In this document: positions 33,983 through 43,443 of the stretch, piece by piece
Layout: every line of letters begins with the position of its first letter
Numbering within the stretch: the first letter of the stretch is position 1
Assembly (NCBI RefSeq): GCF_025837155.1
Contig: NZ_CP107549.1
Location: forward strand, 3,782,001-3,846,000
Reading direction: 5' to 3'
Origin: Pseudomonas sp. Z8(2022)
Lineage (GTDB): Bacteria > Pseudomonadota > Gammaproteobacteria > Pseudomonadales > Pseudomonadaceae
DNA: 64,000 bases
Made by a program: the position numbers and the translations under genes
The notes under the pieces: model-generated
The model's database searches: none
What the model saw: the letters and a program-made list of their open reading frames with translations, nothing else
What the model was told of the DNA's origin: nothing

Positions 33983-34974
33983 TTGTTCAGCTGTTCGAAC
34001 GGGCTGCTGCCACTCTCGAAGATATTCAGTCGCTCACGCAACTGATCGGCCGGCAGCGCCTCGGCGGGCGCCCCTGACGGCGCGGCAGGAGCCGGTTTCT
34101 GTACCGGCTCGCCTTCTGCGCCCTGTTCACCCTCGATCGCACGCTGTGCCTTCTTGGTCAGCACGACGATATCGATACGGCGGTTGACCGGATTGAACGG
34201 GTCCTCGCGATCGAACAGTGCCGACGAGGCATAACCGACCACCCGCGCCACCTGCTCGTCGGGGTATCCGCCGGCGACCAGCGTCCGCCTAGCGGCATTG
34301 GCGCGATTGGCTGACAGCTCCCAGTTGCCGAATTCCCCCTGCCCCGAGAATGGCTTGGCATCGGTATGACCGCTGACACTGATCTTGTTCGGCACCGCGC
34401 GAATGGTGTCGGCCATGGCCAGCAGGATGTCCTCGAAATACGGCTGCAGGTTGGCGCTGCCGAGGGCAAACATCGGGCGATTCTCGGCATCCATGATCTG
34501 GATGCGCAGGCCATCCTGAGTGATCTCGAACAGAATCTGATCCTTGAAGCGCTGCAGTTCGGGGTTTTCCTCGACCTTGTTCTGCAGCTCCTGCAGCAGC
34601 AGCTCAAGGCGTTCCCGCTCCAGCTTGTCAGCCAGGGTTTCGATCTGATCGGTGCTGACGTCTATCTCATCCGGCTGGCTCTCCGGGGTATCGGTCACAT
34701 CCGGATTGAGCGTGCGCTCCGGCGCCGGCGTCGGTGTACCGCCCAGGTCGATGGCGTAGGGACTGGCACTCTCGGTGAAACCGATGGGGTCCTGGAAATA
34801 ACCGGAAATCGCCCGTTTCTGTTCCGGCGTGGCCGACGACATCAGCCACATCACCAGGAAGAACGCCATCATGGCGGTGGCGAAGTCGGCGAAGGCGATC
34901 TTCCAGGCACCACCATGGTGCCCGCCTGCGGTCTTCTTGACCCGCTTGACGATGATGGGTTGGTTATTTTCCAT
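33976..34974 (-). CDS. motB: Flagellar motor protein MotB
   Basis: A 332-residue stator protein. A short basic N-terminus is followed by one membrane segment (about 27-48, [21 protein letters not shown]) that holds the proton-accepting Asp in [10 protein letters not shown], a periplasmic linker, and an OmpA-like peptidoglycan-binding domain (about 150-285, with [13 protein letters not shown]). A Pro/Ala/Glu-rich tail ends the protein. It follows motA by a 3-bp gap and forms the MotA5B2 stator unit. Confidence 0.96.
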   Translation of the reverse strand: MENNQPIIVKRVKKTAGGHHGGAWKIAFADFATAMMAFFLVMWLMSSATPEQKRAISGYFQDPIGFTESASPYAIDLGGTPTPAPERTLNPDVTDTPESQPDEIDVSTDQIETLADKLERERLELLLQELQNKVEENPELQRFKDQILFEITQDGLRIQIMDAENRPMFALGSANLQPYFEDILLAMADTIRAVPNKISVSGHTDAKPFSGQGEFGNWELSANRANAARRTLVAGGYPDEQVARVVGYASSALFDREDPFNPVNRRIDIVVLTKKAQRAIEGEQGAEGEPVQKPAPAAPSGAPAEALPADQLRERLNIFESGSSPFEQLNNQ

Positions 34975-34977
34975 GGC

Positions 34978-35829
34978 TTAGTTGCCGCGCATGGCCTGCT
35001 CGAGCTCGCTGAAGCTCGGGCGGTGCGCCGGATACAGCACCTTGCGCCCGAACTCGACAGCCAGGGACGGCGGCATGCCGGAGGCGGAAGCGACCAGCGT
35101 CGCCTTGATTGCCTCGTAAAGGTTCAGCTCTTCCTTGGCGTCATGCTCCAAGGCACCGGAAAGCGGGCCGAAGAAACCGTAGGAAGCGAGAATACCGAGG
35201 AAGGTACCGACCAGCGCCGTACCGACCTTCTCACCGATCTGTGCGTTGTCCGCTTCAGCCAGGATCGACATGGTAACGACGATCCCCAGAACCGCCGCGA
35301 CGATACCCATGGCCGGCATGCCGTCAGCGACCTTGGCCACTGAATGCCCTGGGTGTTCCAGTTCCTCCCTGAGACTGGCCAGTTCCATGTCGAACAACCC
35401 TTCCAGCTCGTGCGGAGCCATGTTGCCGGAGGACATGATGCGCAGGTAGTCACAGATGAACGCCGTCATGCGCGCGTCCTTCAGTACCCCCGGGTACTTG
35501 CTGAAGATCGGGCTGGCGCCGGGCTCCTCGACGTCGGCCTCGATGGCCATCATGCCCTCGCGACGACTCTTGTTGAGAATCTCGTAAAGCAGCTTGAGCA
35601 CTTCGAGGTAATAGGTATGGGTGAAGCGGCTGCCGAACATGCTCAAGGACTTCTTGAACACGGTCATGAACATGCTGCCCGGATTGGCCTGCAGAAACGC
35701 GCCAAGCGCTGCACCACCAATGATCAAAACTTCGAAGGGATGGACCAACGCCATCAGTTTCCCACCCGAAAGCATGAATCCACCGAACACGCTGCCGAGG
35801 ACGACGATGATGCCTATGATTTTTGCCAT
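34978..35829 (-). CDS. motA: Flagellar motor stator protein MotA
   Basis: A 283-residue membrane protein with four helices (about 4-24, 32-50, 170-190 and 200-220) and the cytoplasmic loop that contacts FliG. The conserved segment PAMGIVAAVLGIVVTM and the proton-channel Pro region are present. It is transcribed with motB. The ATG has no visible Shine-Dalgarno sequence, but the N-terminus is canonical. A FliA-type promoter lies upstream. By Pseudomonas convention the motAB pair is one of two stators; the motCD pair is not in this window. Confidence 0.96.
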   Translation of the reverse strand: MAKIIGIIVVLGSVFGGFMLSGGKLMALVHPFEVLIIGGAALGAFLQANPGSMFMTVFKKSLSMFGSRFTHTYYLEVLKLLYEILNKSRREGMMAIEADVEEPGASPIFSKYPGVLKDARMTAFICDYLRIMSSGNMAPHELEGLFDMELASLREELEHPGHSVAKVADGMPAMGIVAAVLGIVVTMSILAEADNAQIGEKVGTALVGTFLGILASYGFFGPLSGALEHDAKEELNLYEAIKATLVASASGMPPSLAVEFGRKVLYPAHRPSFSELEQAMRGN

Positions 35830-35883
35830 GAAGAAAACGCTTGCAGAGCCCAGAGGACGGGTTGCTCAAAACAACCCTTCTAT

Positions 35884-35910
35884 TTATCGGAACTTATACG
35901 CCAGACTATA
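35884..35910 (-). promoter_or_regulatory. FliA (sigma28) promoter candidate for motAB
   Basis: On the minus strand TATAGTCT (35903-35910) is followed by an 11-nt spacer and TCCGATAA (35884-35891). The sigma28 consensus is TAAAGTTT-N11-GCCGATAA, so the match is 6 of 8 and 7 of 8 with the exact spacing. A small GGGTTG/CAACCC hairpin (35859-35877) lies in the resulting 5' leader. Confidence 0.65.
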
Positions 35911-35948
35911 GCCACTTATGGTCAAAAGCCAGTTCGACTCGAGCCAAT

Positions 35949-37472
35949 ATGTCGACGTCCAAGTCTCTGCCACGCACGCTAGACGCCTGGGTACAACAAC
36001 TGGGCAAGCTGCCACTGCCAATCGAGCAGCAGCAACATGCACGCATACGCCGTACTCTGGGTGACAACCATCGCACCTGGCGCGAAATTGCCGAGGTCAT
36101 CGAGTCGAGCCCGTCTTTTGCCCTGCAGGTGCTGCGCGAAGCCAACCAGGCGAGCAACATCCTCAGCGATCCTGCCGAAAGCATCGATACGGCCCTGGCG
36201 CGACTGGGCCTGAGCCGCTGCGAAACGCTGCTCAACCAGGCACCCTCGCTGCGGGAAGACGAAATCCCCCTGGCGTTCCGCCAGATTCTGCTGATCAGCC
36301 AGCACGCCAGCCAGCAGGCTCGCGGCCTGTTCGGCGCACGGCTGGCACGCCTGTGGAACGAAGTGCATGGCTGCAGTCTGCTGTTTCTCGCACCGATCTG
36401 GCCGCTGCTGTGCGCCCATCCGCATCTGCTCGAGGCCTGGGAGCAACGCGTGCTGCTCAAGGGAGAGCAACCGGCTGCAGTGGAGAAGGAACTGCTCGGC
36501 ATCAGCCTGATTCAGCTGTGCCTGGCACTGGCCGAGCGTTGGCGCCTGCCGGAATGGATCGTGCGCGGCTATCGTCTGCTGGAGAGCGACCGACGCAAAC
36601 TGGTGAAAGCGCTGCATATTGCTCGCGTTAACGAGCAACCGCTGCATCAGCAACAGATGCTCGACGAGGATGCCCCCCTGCGCCACTGGCTCACCCAGCC
36701 AAGCAACTGCGTGCTGCTGGCCAACGGCCTCGCGGTGTCGGCTCACCATGCCTGGGGGACTGCGCATTGCCTGCGCTGGCAGCGCCTTACCGGCCTCTAC
36801 CTGCAAGTGCCCTTGAGCGACCTACAGCAGGAAGTACACCAGCATGCCGTCAGCAGCGCACGCCTGATTCACGACACTGCGCTCTGGCATCCGGCCCAGG
36901 CGCTGATCTGGCCGTGGGACGCCCAGCGCCTGAAACCAGCCGTGATCGCGGCACCGCCCCCGAAACGTGATGACCTTACTACCTGGCGGCAGCATTGCGC
37001 GCGCCTGCTGGCCGAGCCCAGCAGCTTCGCCAACGTGCCGCAACTGACCGCATGCGCCCGCGACGCCTTGCAAGCCTGCGGCCTGAAACGTGTCCTGCTG
37101 CTGCTCGCCGACCGCCATCACACCCGCCTGCTGGCCCAGCAGCAGGCCGGTCTCGATGCCAGTGCAGCGAGCATCAGTCTCGACCCGGCGCAGAGTCAGG
37201 TCCTGAAACGCCTGCTCAGCGAACCCGGCCAGTTGCGCCTTACGCCCGCCAATATGGCGCAGTTCTCCGCCCTGCTGCCAGGCACTCTCAAGGCACTGTT
37301 CCCCAGCGAGCATCTGCTGCTGCGTTCGCTTGCGAGCAATGGCCGAGTGGTGATGCTGGTCGTGGCCGACCAGGACGGGCAACCGCTCAATGATGTCAGC
37401 CTGCAGGCCTTTGGCAGGACGGTGCAGTGCATCGAACGTGCACTTGGCTGCTTTTCCAGACGCGGGCGCTGA
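35949..37472 (+). CDS. HDOD domain protein
   Basis: A 507-residue cytoplasmic protein. The N-terminal half (about residues 15-225) resembles HDOD domains: helical, with the pattern ALQVLREANQASNILSDPAESIDTALARLGLSR. No complete HD metal-binding set is apparent, so phosphodiesterase activity is not claimed. The C-terminal half is uncharacterised, and the segment at about 360-490 (LLLLADRHHTRLLAQQQAG) has a GAF-like alternation. It is divergent from motAB, which hints at a role in motility or signalling but does not prove it. The start ATG at 35949 avoids an extension into the motA promoter. Confidence 0.7.
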   Translation: MSTSKSLPRTLDAWVQQLGKLPLPIEQQQHARIRRTLGDNHRTWREIAEVIESSPSFALQVLREANQASNILSDPAESIDTALARLGLSRCETLLNQAPSLREDEIPLAFRQILLISQHASQQARGLFGARLARLWNEVHGCSLLFLAPIWPLLCAHPHLLEAWEQRVLLKGEQPAAVEKELLGISLIQLCLALAERWRLPEWIVRGYRLLESDRRKLVKALHIARVNEQPLHQQQMLDEDAPLRHWLTQPSNCVLLANGLAVSAHHAWGTAHCLRWQRLTGLYLQVPLSDLQQEVHQHAVSSARLIHDTALWHPAQALIWPWDAQRLKPAVIAAPPPKRDDLTTWRQHCARLLAEPSSFANVPQLTACARDALQACGLKRVLLLLADRHHTRLLAQQQAGLDASAASISLDPAQSQVLKRLLSEPGQLRLTPANMAQFSALLPGTLKALFPSEHLLLRSLASNGRVVMLVVADQDGQPLNDVSLQAFGRTVQCIERALGCFSRRGR

Positions 37473-37488
37473 ACAGCTGCGTTTCCGC

Positions 37489-37494
37489 TACAAT
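37489..37494 (+). promoter_or_regulatory. Candidate -10 box for rhdA
   Basis: TACAAT lies about 30 bases upstream of the rhdA ATG. The -35 region is weak. Low confidence. Confidence 0.3.
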
Positions 37495-37523
37495 CGACCT
37501 CTTTTTCATACAAGGAGGCCGTC

Positions 37524-38339
37524 ATGTCCGCCTTCGACAATCTACCTCTGGTGATCGAGCCATCCGAGCTGGCGGCACGCCTGGATGCTCCCGGGCTGAT
37601 CCTACTCGATCTCAGCAGCGCGGCGCGTTATGCCGCCGGCCACATCCCCGGTGCGCGCTGGGTGGATGCCAAACGCACGCAACGGGGCCAGCCGCCCGCT
37701 CCCGGCCTGCTCCCGGAGCGAGCGCAGCTCGAAGCGCTGTTCGCGGATATCGGCCACAGCCCCGAAGCTACATACGTGGTCTACGACGATGAAGGCGGCC
37801 CCTGGGCCGGCCGTTTCATCTGGCTGCTCGACGTGATCGGCCATCAGCGTTACCACTTCCTGAACGGCGGCCTGCAAGCCTGGATCAGTGACGATCTGCC
37901 GCTGAGCCAGGATGTCCCCACAGTGGCCCGCAGCGAAGTGACACTGACGCTGAACGACGCGCCTACCGCCACGCGCGACTATCTGCAAGCACGCCTGGAC
38001 GCACCCGACCTGGCCATCTGGGACGTGCGCGGCGCAGACGAATACCGTGGCGAGAAGCTGAGTTCAGCACGCGGCGGGCACATTCCCGGCGCCATCCATT
38101 TCGAGTGGACCGCGGGCATGGACCCGCAACGCGGCATGCGCATTCGCACCGACATTGCCGAGGTTCTCGAAGGCCTGGGCATTACACCGGACAAGGAAGT
38201 GATCACTCACTGCCAGACCCATCGCCGCTCCGGCTTCAGCTACGTGGTGGCCAAGGCGCTCGGTTATCCGCGCGTGAAGGCCTATGCCGGTTCCTGGTCG
38301 GAATGGGGCAACCTGCCCGACACGCCCATCGAACGCTGA
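37524..38339 (+). CDS. rhdA: Thiosulfate sulfurtransferase (rhodanese) RhdA
   Basis: A 271-residue tandem rhodanese. The N-terminal domain is catalytically inactive. The C-terminal domain has catalytic Cys230 in the loop CQTHRRS, the same cysteine number as the well-studied Azotobacter vinelandii RhdA, whose loop is CQTHHRS. It transfers sulfane sulfur from thiosulfate to acceptors such as cyanide. AGGAGG lies five bases before the ATG. It is followed by psd on the same strand, as in other pseudomonads. Confidence 0.93.
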   Translation: MSAFDNLPLVIEPSELAARLDAPGLILLDLSSAARYAAGHIPGARWVDAKRTQRGQPPAPGLLPERAQLEALFADIGHSPEATYVVYDDEGGPWAGRFIWLLDVIGHQRYHFLNGGLQAWISDDLPLSQDVPTVARSEVTLTLNDAPTATRDYLQARLDAPDLAIWDVRGADEYRGEKLSSARGGHIPGAIHFEWTAGMDPQRGMRIRTDIAEVLEGLGITPDKEVITHCQTHRRSGFSYVVAKALGYPRVKAYAGSWSEWGNLPDTPIER

Positions 38340-38407
38340 GTTCGCAGACCGTCAATCGCACCTTGCGCAGCCAGGCTGCGCAGGCGCAGAACCATCAAGG
38401 AAACCCG

Positions 38408-39268
38408 ATGAAACAACGCCTCTTCATTCTCAGCCAGTACCTGCTGCCTCACCACCTGCTGTCGCGCCTGATCGGCTGCGTTGCCGAATGCCGCATCGCC
38501 TGGCTGAAGAATCCGCTGATCTCGTGGTTCGCCAAGCAGTACCAGGTCAACATGAGCGAAGCACAGAATGAAGACCTGCGTGCCTTCGAGCACTTCAACG
38601 CCTTCTTCACCCGCGCCCTGAAAGCAGGCGCGCGTCCGCTGGATGAAACCCCCGGCGCCATTCTCAGTCCGGCCGATGGTGCGATCAGCCAGCTCGGTGC
38701 CATCGAGCATGGCCGCATCTTCCAGGCCAAGGGCCACAGTTTCAGCGCGGTCGAACTGCTCGGCGGCGACGCCGAGCGCGCAGCCCCCTTCATGGGCGGC
38801 CAGTTCGCCACCGTGTACCTTTCGCCGAAGGACTATCACCGCGTCCATATGCCGCTGGCCGGCACACTGAAAGAGATGGTCTACGTGCCGGGCCGCCTGT
38901 TCTCGGTCAACCAGACCACGGCGGAAAACGTGCCGGAGCTGTTCGCCCGTAACGAGCGTGTGGTCTGCCTGTTCGACACCGAGCGCGGCCCGATGGCGGT
39001 GGTACTGGTGGGCGCCATGATCGTCGCCAGCATCGAGACGGTATGGGCCGGCCTGGTAACCCCGCCCAAGCGCGAGCTGAAGAGCACGCGTTACGACGCG
39101 CAGGCACGCGAGCCAATCGAGCTGGCCAAGGGCGCCGAAATGGGCCGTTTCAAACTGGGTTCCACCGCCATCGTGCTGTTCGGCCCGAACCAGGTGCAAT
39201 GGGCCGAAGAGCTGTGCGCCGGCAGTGCAGTGCGCATGGGTCAGCTGCTGGGCAATGCCCAGAACTGA
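38408..39268 (+). CDS. psd: Phosphatidylserine decarboxylase (proenzyme)
   Basis: A 286-residue pyruvoyl-dependent membrane enzyme making phosphatidylethanolamine from phosphatidylserine. The self-cleavage motif LGST is at 250-253 (Ser252 becomes the pyruvoyl group), and conserved segments DGAISQLG and [10 protein letters not shown] are present. The ATG at 38408 ([20 protein letters not shown]) is the family start. It lies 68 bases after rhdA. Confidence 0.96.
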   Translation: MKQRLFILSQYLLPHHLLSRLIGCVAECRIAWLKNPLISWFAKQYQVNMSEAQNEDLRAFEHFNAFFTRALKAGARPLDETPGAILSPADGAISQLGAIEHGRIFQAKGHSFSAVELLGGDAERAAPFMGGQFATVYLSPKDYHRVHMPLAGTLKEMVYVPGRLFSVNQTTAENVPELFARNERVVCLFDTERGPMAVVLVGAMIVASIETVWAGLVTPPKRELKSTRYDAQAREPIELAKGAEMGRFKLGSTAIVLFGPNQVQWAEELCAGSAVRMGQLLGNAQN

Positions 39269-39274
39269 GCCGCT

Positions 39275-39303
39275 GAGAAGCTGAGAAAAGGCCTCTGCTT
39301 CTC
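39275..39303 (+). terminator. Imperfect stem-loop after psd
   Basis: GAGAAGC pairs with GCTTCTC, and an inner GAG/CTC pair is separated from it by a mismatch. There is no T-run, so it may not terminate transcription efficiently. Confidence 0.3.
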
Positions 39304-39443
39304 GACCGTTCGGTCATGGTTCCGTACTCTGGCAAGGCAGACCGTCCAGGCGAACGGGCTGCCAGTACAGGCAGATGCTGCTAGAGTTCGAAAGACTATT
39401 GCTAGAGCCGCTCGCTATTGCGTGGCCGGAGTATCCGAGTTTG

Positions 39444-41246
39444 ATGGACAACCAGAGTACCCATCTTCAACTGTTGCGAGTTCCCACGCCGAGCAAGCAG
39501 ACCCTGACCTTCTGCGACGGCAGCCCCCGCGATCTCAAACGCTGGATTGCAGGACTGCCCAAGGCGAATATCGGTGAAACCGCCCGGCAGCTGTATCAGA
39601 GTCTGGTGGAACTCAACCAATTCCTCACTCCTCCGGAAAACCGCCTGCAACTGCTGGAACTGCTGCGCCCCGAGGTCAGCTTCGTCTGCCAGCACCTGCA
39701 GCACCACTTTCTCAACCAGGCCATCGTTCTCGACGAGCGTCCACGCAAGGTCGCCAACCTCTGCCAGGCCCTGCAGAACCATCTGGCGGTCGGTTACAAG
39801 CTGATCATTACCGGCATCATTGCCCGCAGCGGCAAGGAGCGCGACCAGCTCCTCGCCGTTTCCCTGCAACGCGCCAGCCACAGCCTGTGCAGCCCGCTGA
39901 TTCGCGCCAGCCAGCTCTACTGCCCGGTACCCGAGGGGCTCTGGCTGGAACTGCACCAGCTTTATCAGATCGCCTGCGAGCAGCGCCTGCAGCGGCAGGT
40001 CATTCGTGACCCGCTGGCGCGCCACACCCCGGGCCTGAGCACCGAACAGACCTACGTGACGGCGCTGCTACTCGGCTGTGCGCGCACCAACCAGATGCGC
40101 CAGAACGGCATTGCGCGTCTGGCCGAAGCGCTGGAGCCATGGAGCACGCTGGTCAGGCTGCAGACAGGCGATGATCCCGACAGCCTGTTCGTGCTGGCGC
40201 CACAGGTTGACGGCCCGCCGCGCTACAGATCGCTGTATCAGAGCGGCGAACTGCACAACCTGCTGGGCATCGACACACAGCCACTGGTCGAGGCCATCAA
40301 GGAATACCTCGAACTGCCCGAGGCCGAACGCAGCAAGTCGCGCCTGGTGGTTCCGGACGGCATCAGCCTCGATCTGCTGCAGCACGTAGCGGCCGCCTGG
40401 GGCGACATAGCCGAGCGGACCTTCCACCGGACGTCGGGCCAAGGCAGCCTGACCCTGTGCATAGGCATGACCGCCCTGCACTTCTTTCTCTCCGGCAACC
40501 GCTCATTCGGCGAAGTACTCAAGCGCCCCGTGGAAACCGGCGCAGCGGTATTCAAACCGGCCAGCGGAGAGCCCGATATCTGGTCCAACGCCTTCGACGC
40601 CCAGCGCAACGCCGCTGACGAAATTCATTTCGAGGAAATTCAGTACACCAAGGTCAGCAACGGCGAGCAGGCGCAGCCCCGGAACAATGGCGAGAACTAT
40701 CCAACCTTCTCGCTGGCCATCGTCAACCACAGCCCCGGCGGCTACTGCCTGTCCTGGGCCAAGGAGGTGCCCGGTCAGCTGCAGGCCGGCGAGTTGCTGG
40801 GTGTTCAGGACGCCGCCGGCCAGGGCTGGAGCGTGGCCATCGTGCGCTGGATTCGTCAGGTTCGCGGCGGCGGAACACAAATGGGCATCGAACTGATCGC
40901 GCCACATGCTCGCCCCTGTGGCCTGCAACTGCTGCGCAAGGGCGAACAGGGCAGTCAGTATCTGCGCGCCCTGCTGCTGCCGGAGATCGGCGCCATTTCC
41001 CGTCCCGCCAGCCTGCTCACGCCACGTCTGCCGTTTCAGGAAGGCAGCAAGGTGCTGATCAACGACCAGGGCGAAGAACACCGTGCGGTGCTTACTCGCA
41101 AACAGGTCAGCACCGGCAGCTTCAGCCAGTTCGAATACCATCGCCTGGGCGTGGAGGAGAGCACAGCCGGGACACCGGTCACAGCGTCGCAAAGCCACAA
41201 GCCCGCCGGGGAGGAAGATTTTGACTCCCTCTGGAAGTCGCTGTAG
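39444..41246 (+). CDS. FimX-neighbour protein with degenerate PilZ-like C-terminal region
   Basis: A 600-residue protein of unknown function immediately before fimX. It has no signal peptide or membrane helix. The N-terminal half is helical (LPKANIGETARQLYQSLVELNQF). In the C-terminal part the segment IVNHSPGGYCLSW resembles the second PilZ motif ([D/N]xSxxG), but I see no convincing RxxxR motif before it, so c-di-GMP binding is doubtful. I chose the ATG at 39444 (MDNQSTHLQLLRVPTPSK); an in-frame ATG 23 codons upstream would add a poorly conserved-looking extension. The 64-bp gap to fimX suggests a shared transcript and a possible role in type IV pilus or c-di-GMP signalling. Confidence 0.6.
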   Translation: MDNQSTHLQLLRVPTPSKQTLTFCDGSPRDLKRWIAGLPKANIGETARQLYQSLVELNQFLTPPENRLQLLELLRPEVSFVCQHLQHHFLNQAIVLDERPRKVANLCQALQNHLAVGYKLIITGIIARSGKERDQLLAVSLQRASHSLCSPLIRASQLYCPVPEGLWLELHQLYQIACEQRLQRQVIRDPLARHTPGLSTEQTYVTALLLGCARTNQMRQNGIARLAEALEPWSTLVRLQTGDDPDSLFVLAPQVDGPPRYRSLYQSGELHNLLGIDTQPLVEAIKEYLELPEAERSKSRLVVPDGISLDLLQHVAAAWGDIAERTFHRTSGQGSLTLCIGMTALHFFLSGNRSFGEVLKRPVETGAAVFKPASGEPDIWSNAFDAQRNAADEIHFEEIQYTKVSNGEQAQPRNNGENYPTFSLAIVNHSPGGYCLSWAKEVPGQLQAGELLGVQDAAGQGWSVAIVRWIRQVRGGGTQMGIELIAPHARPCGLQLLRKGEQGSQYLRALLLPEIGAISRPASLLTPRLPFQEGSKVLINDQGEEHRAVLTRKQVSTGSFSQFEYHRLGVEESTAGTPVTASQSHKPAGEEDFDSLWKSL

Positions 41247-41310
41247 GCTCCGGCGAATTCACCATTTGTCGCCTTTTCGCGTCCGTTCGGCGCGGTAATG
41301 ACCCTCTATC

Positions 41311-43380
41311 ATGGCTATCGAAAAAAAAACCATCCGCCTGCTGATTCTTGAAGATTCGCAGAACGAAGCAGAGCGCCTGGTCAGTCTGTTCCGCAACGCC
41401 GGGCACGCCACTCGCGTGCATCGCCTGACCTCCAGCGATGACCTGGCTGAAACCCTGCAACAGACCTGGGATCTGCTGATCTGCGCGCCGAGCAGCGAGT
41501 GCCTCGACCCCAGCGAAGCGATTACCGCCATCCGCCGCCAGGCCAAGGACATCCCGGTCATCCAGCTGGTCGAAGACAACGATTCCGAGATCATCACCGA
41601 AGCCCTGCTGTTTGGCGCGCAGGACGCCCTGCCACAAGGCGAGGACGAACGCCTGGTGCTGGTCGCCAAGCGTGAACTGGCCAACCTGGAAGAGCGCCGT
41701 GCCCGTCGTGCCGCCGAAGTCGCATTGCGGGAAGCGGAAAAACGCTGCCAGCTGCTGCTCGAGAGTTCGGTGGACGCCATCACCTACGTCCACGACGGCA
41801 TGCATATCTATGCCAACCGTGCGTACCTGGAGCTGTTCCGCTACGAAGATGGTGAAGAGCTCGAAGGCATGCCGATGATCGACCTGATCGCCAGCGCCGA
41901 CCACGCAGCCTTCAAGGACTTCCTGAAGAACTATCAAAGTGCCGAAGGCCATGCCGAGCTGAACTGCCAGGGCGTACGCGCGGACGGCAGCAGCTTTGCC
42001 GCGCAGATGAGTTTCTCACCCGCCACCTACGACGGCGAACCCTGCATTCAGGTGGTGATCCGCGCGGAAACCTCCAATGCCGAGCTGGAAGAGAAACTGC
42101 GTGAAATCAGCAGCCAGGACCTGGTCACCGGCCTGTTCAATCGCAACCATTTCCTCGAACTGATGGACAACGCAGCCGAACGCGCCGTCAGTACCGGTCA
42201 GCCCTCGACCCTGGCGTACATTCGCGTCGACCGCTACGCCAGCATGCAGGGCGAAATCGGCCTGGCCGGCATCGACCTGTTGCTGACCGACCTGGCCGGG
42301 CTGCTGCGCGCGCACTTCCCCGCGGAGACCCAGCTGGCCCGTTTCGGTGACGACGTGTTCGCCGCGCTGCTACCGGGACAGACACCCGAGCAGTGCCAGG
42401 CCAGCCTGACGTCCCTGCTGAAAAAGATCGAAGGCCACCTGTTCGACGTCAGCGGCCGTACCGTGCAGACCACCCTGTCGATCGGCGTGGCCGGCCTCAG
42501 CGAGAAAACCGCCAAGGCACAGGAAGTCATCGACCGTGCGCATCGCTGCGCCGACGAGCTCAGCGACGGCAACGCCATCAAGCTGTTCAACCCGGCAGAC
42601 GAACTGGCCGCAGCCGCCAGCCGCGGCAACCTGCTGGCCATGGTGCAGCAGGCGCTGGAGAACAATTCCTTCCGCCTGCTGTTCCAGCCGATCATCAGCC
42701 TGCGTGGCGATGCCAACGAGCACTACGAAGTGCTGCTGCGCATGCTCAACCCGCAGGGCGAGGAAGTGCCGCCAGGGCAGTTCCTCTCTGCCGCCAAGGA
42801 TGCCGGACTGGGCGAGAAGATCGACCGCTGGGTGATCCTCAACTCGATCAAGCTGCTCGCCGACCACCGTTCCAAGGGTCACAACACCCGCCTGTTCGTG
42901 CATCTGTCCAGCTCCAGCCTGCAGGATCAGACTCTGCTGCCCTGGCTCAGCGTGGCGCTCAAGGCAGCCCGTCTGCCTTCGGACTCGCTGGTGTTCCAGT
43001 TCAGCGAGCCGGATGCCATCACCTACCTGAAACAGGCCAAGGCGCTGACCCAGGGCCTGGCGGAATTGCACTGCAAGGTCGCCCTGAGCCAGTTCGGCTG
43101 CGCCCTGAACCCGTTCAACACGCTCAAGCACCTACAGGTGGACTTCGTCAAGGTCGACGGTTCGTTCACCCAGGACCTGAGCAACGCGGAAAATCAGGAA
43201 GCGCTGAAAACCCTGCTCAGCAGTCTGCACGCCCAGGCCAAGCTGACCATCGTACCCTTCGTCGAAAGCGCCAGCGTGCTGGCTACGCTGTGGCAGGCCG
43301 GGGTCAATTTCATTCAGGGTTACTACCTGCAGGGCCCGAGCCAGTCGATGGACTACGACTTCTCGGCCGGTGACGAATAA
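41311..43380 (+). CDS. fimX: FimX, c-di-GMP-binding type IV pilus regulator
   Basis: A 689-residue protein close in length to P. aeruginosa FimX. The domain order is a degenerate REC domain (about 8-125, lacking the phospho-acceptor Asp at the end of strand 3), a PAS domain (about 145-255), a degenerate GGDEF domain (GDDVF at 346-350 in place of GGDEF) and a degenerate EAL domain (EVL at 473-475 in place of EAL). This is the hallmark of FimX, a c-di-GMP receptor without cyclase activity that controls type IV pilus assembly through the PilB ATPase at the leading pole. The start lacks a clear Shine-Dalgarno sequence. Confidence 0.93.
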   Translation: MAIEKKTIRLLILEDSQNEAERLVSLFRNAGHATRVHRLTSSDDLAETLQQTWDLLICAPSSECLDPSEAITAIRRQAKDIPVIQLVEDNDSEIITEALLFGAQDALPQGEDERLVLVAKRELANLEERRARRAAEVALREAEKRCQLLLESSVDAITYVHDGMHIYANRAYLELFRYEDGEELEGMPMIDLIASADHAAFKDFLKNYQSAEGHAELNCQGVRADGSSFAAQMSFSPATYDGEPCIQVVIRAETSNAELEEKLREISSQDLVTGLFNRNHFLELMDNAAERAVSTGQPSTLAYIRVDRYASMQGEIGLAGIDLLLTDLAGLLRAHFPAETQLARFGDDVFAALLPGQTPEQCQASLTSLLKKIEGHLFDVSGRTVQTTLSIGVAGLSEKTAKAQEVIDRAHRCADELSDGNAIKLFNPADELAAAASRGNLLAMVQQALENNSFRLLFQPIISLRGDANEHYEVLLRMLNPQGEEVPPGQFLSAAKDAGLGEKIDRWVILNSIKLLADHRSKGHNTRLFVHLSSSSLQDQTLLPWLSVALKAARLPSDSLVFQFSEPDAITYLKQAKALTQGLAELHCKVALSQFGCALNPFNTLKHLQVDFVKVDGSFTQDLSNAENQEALKTLLSSLHAQAKLTIVPFVESASVLATLWQAGVNFIQGYYLQGPSQSMDYDFSAGDE

Positions 43381-43393
43381 GCTCGCAACAACG

Positions 43394-43421
43394 AAAAAGC
43401 CGCCTGAACAGGCGGCTTTTT
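43394..43421. terminator. Bidirectional terminator between fimX and serB
   Basis: A5-GCCGCCTG pairs with CAGGCGGC-T5 around an AA loop. The symmetric A/T flanks let it serve both convergent genes. Confidence 0.93.
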
Positions 43422-43443
43422 CATTTCCGAAAGAACGCGACGC

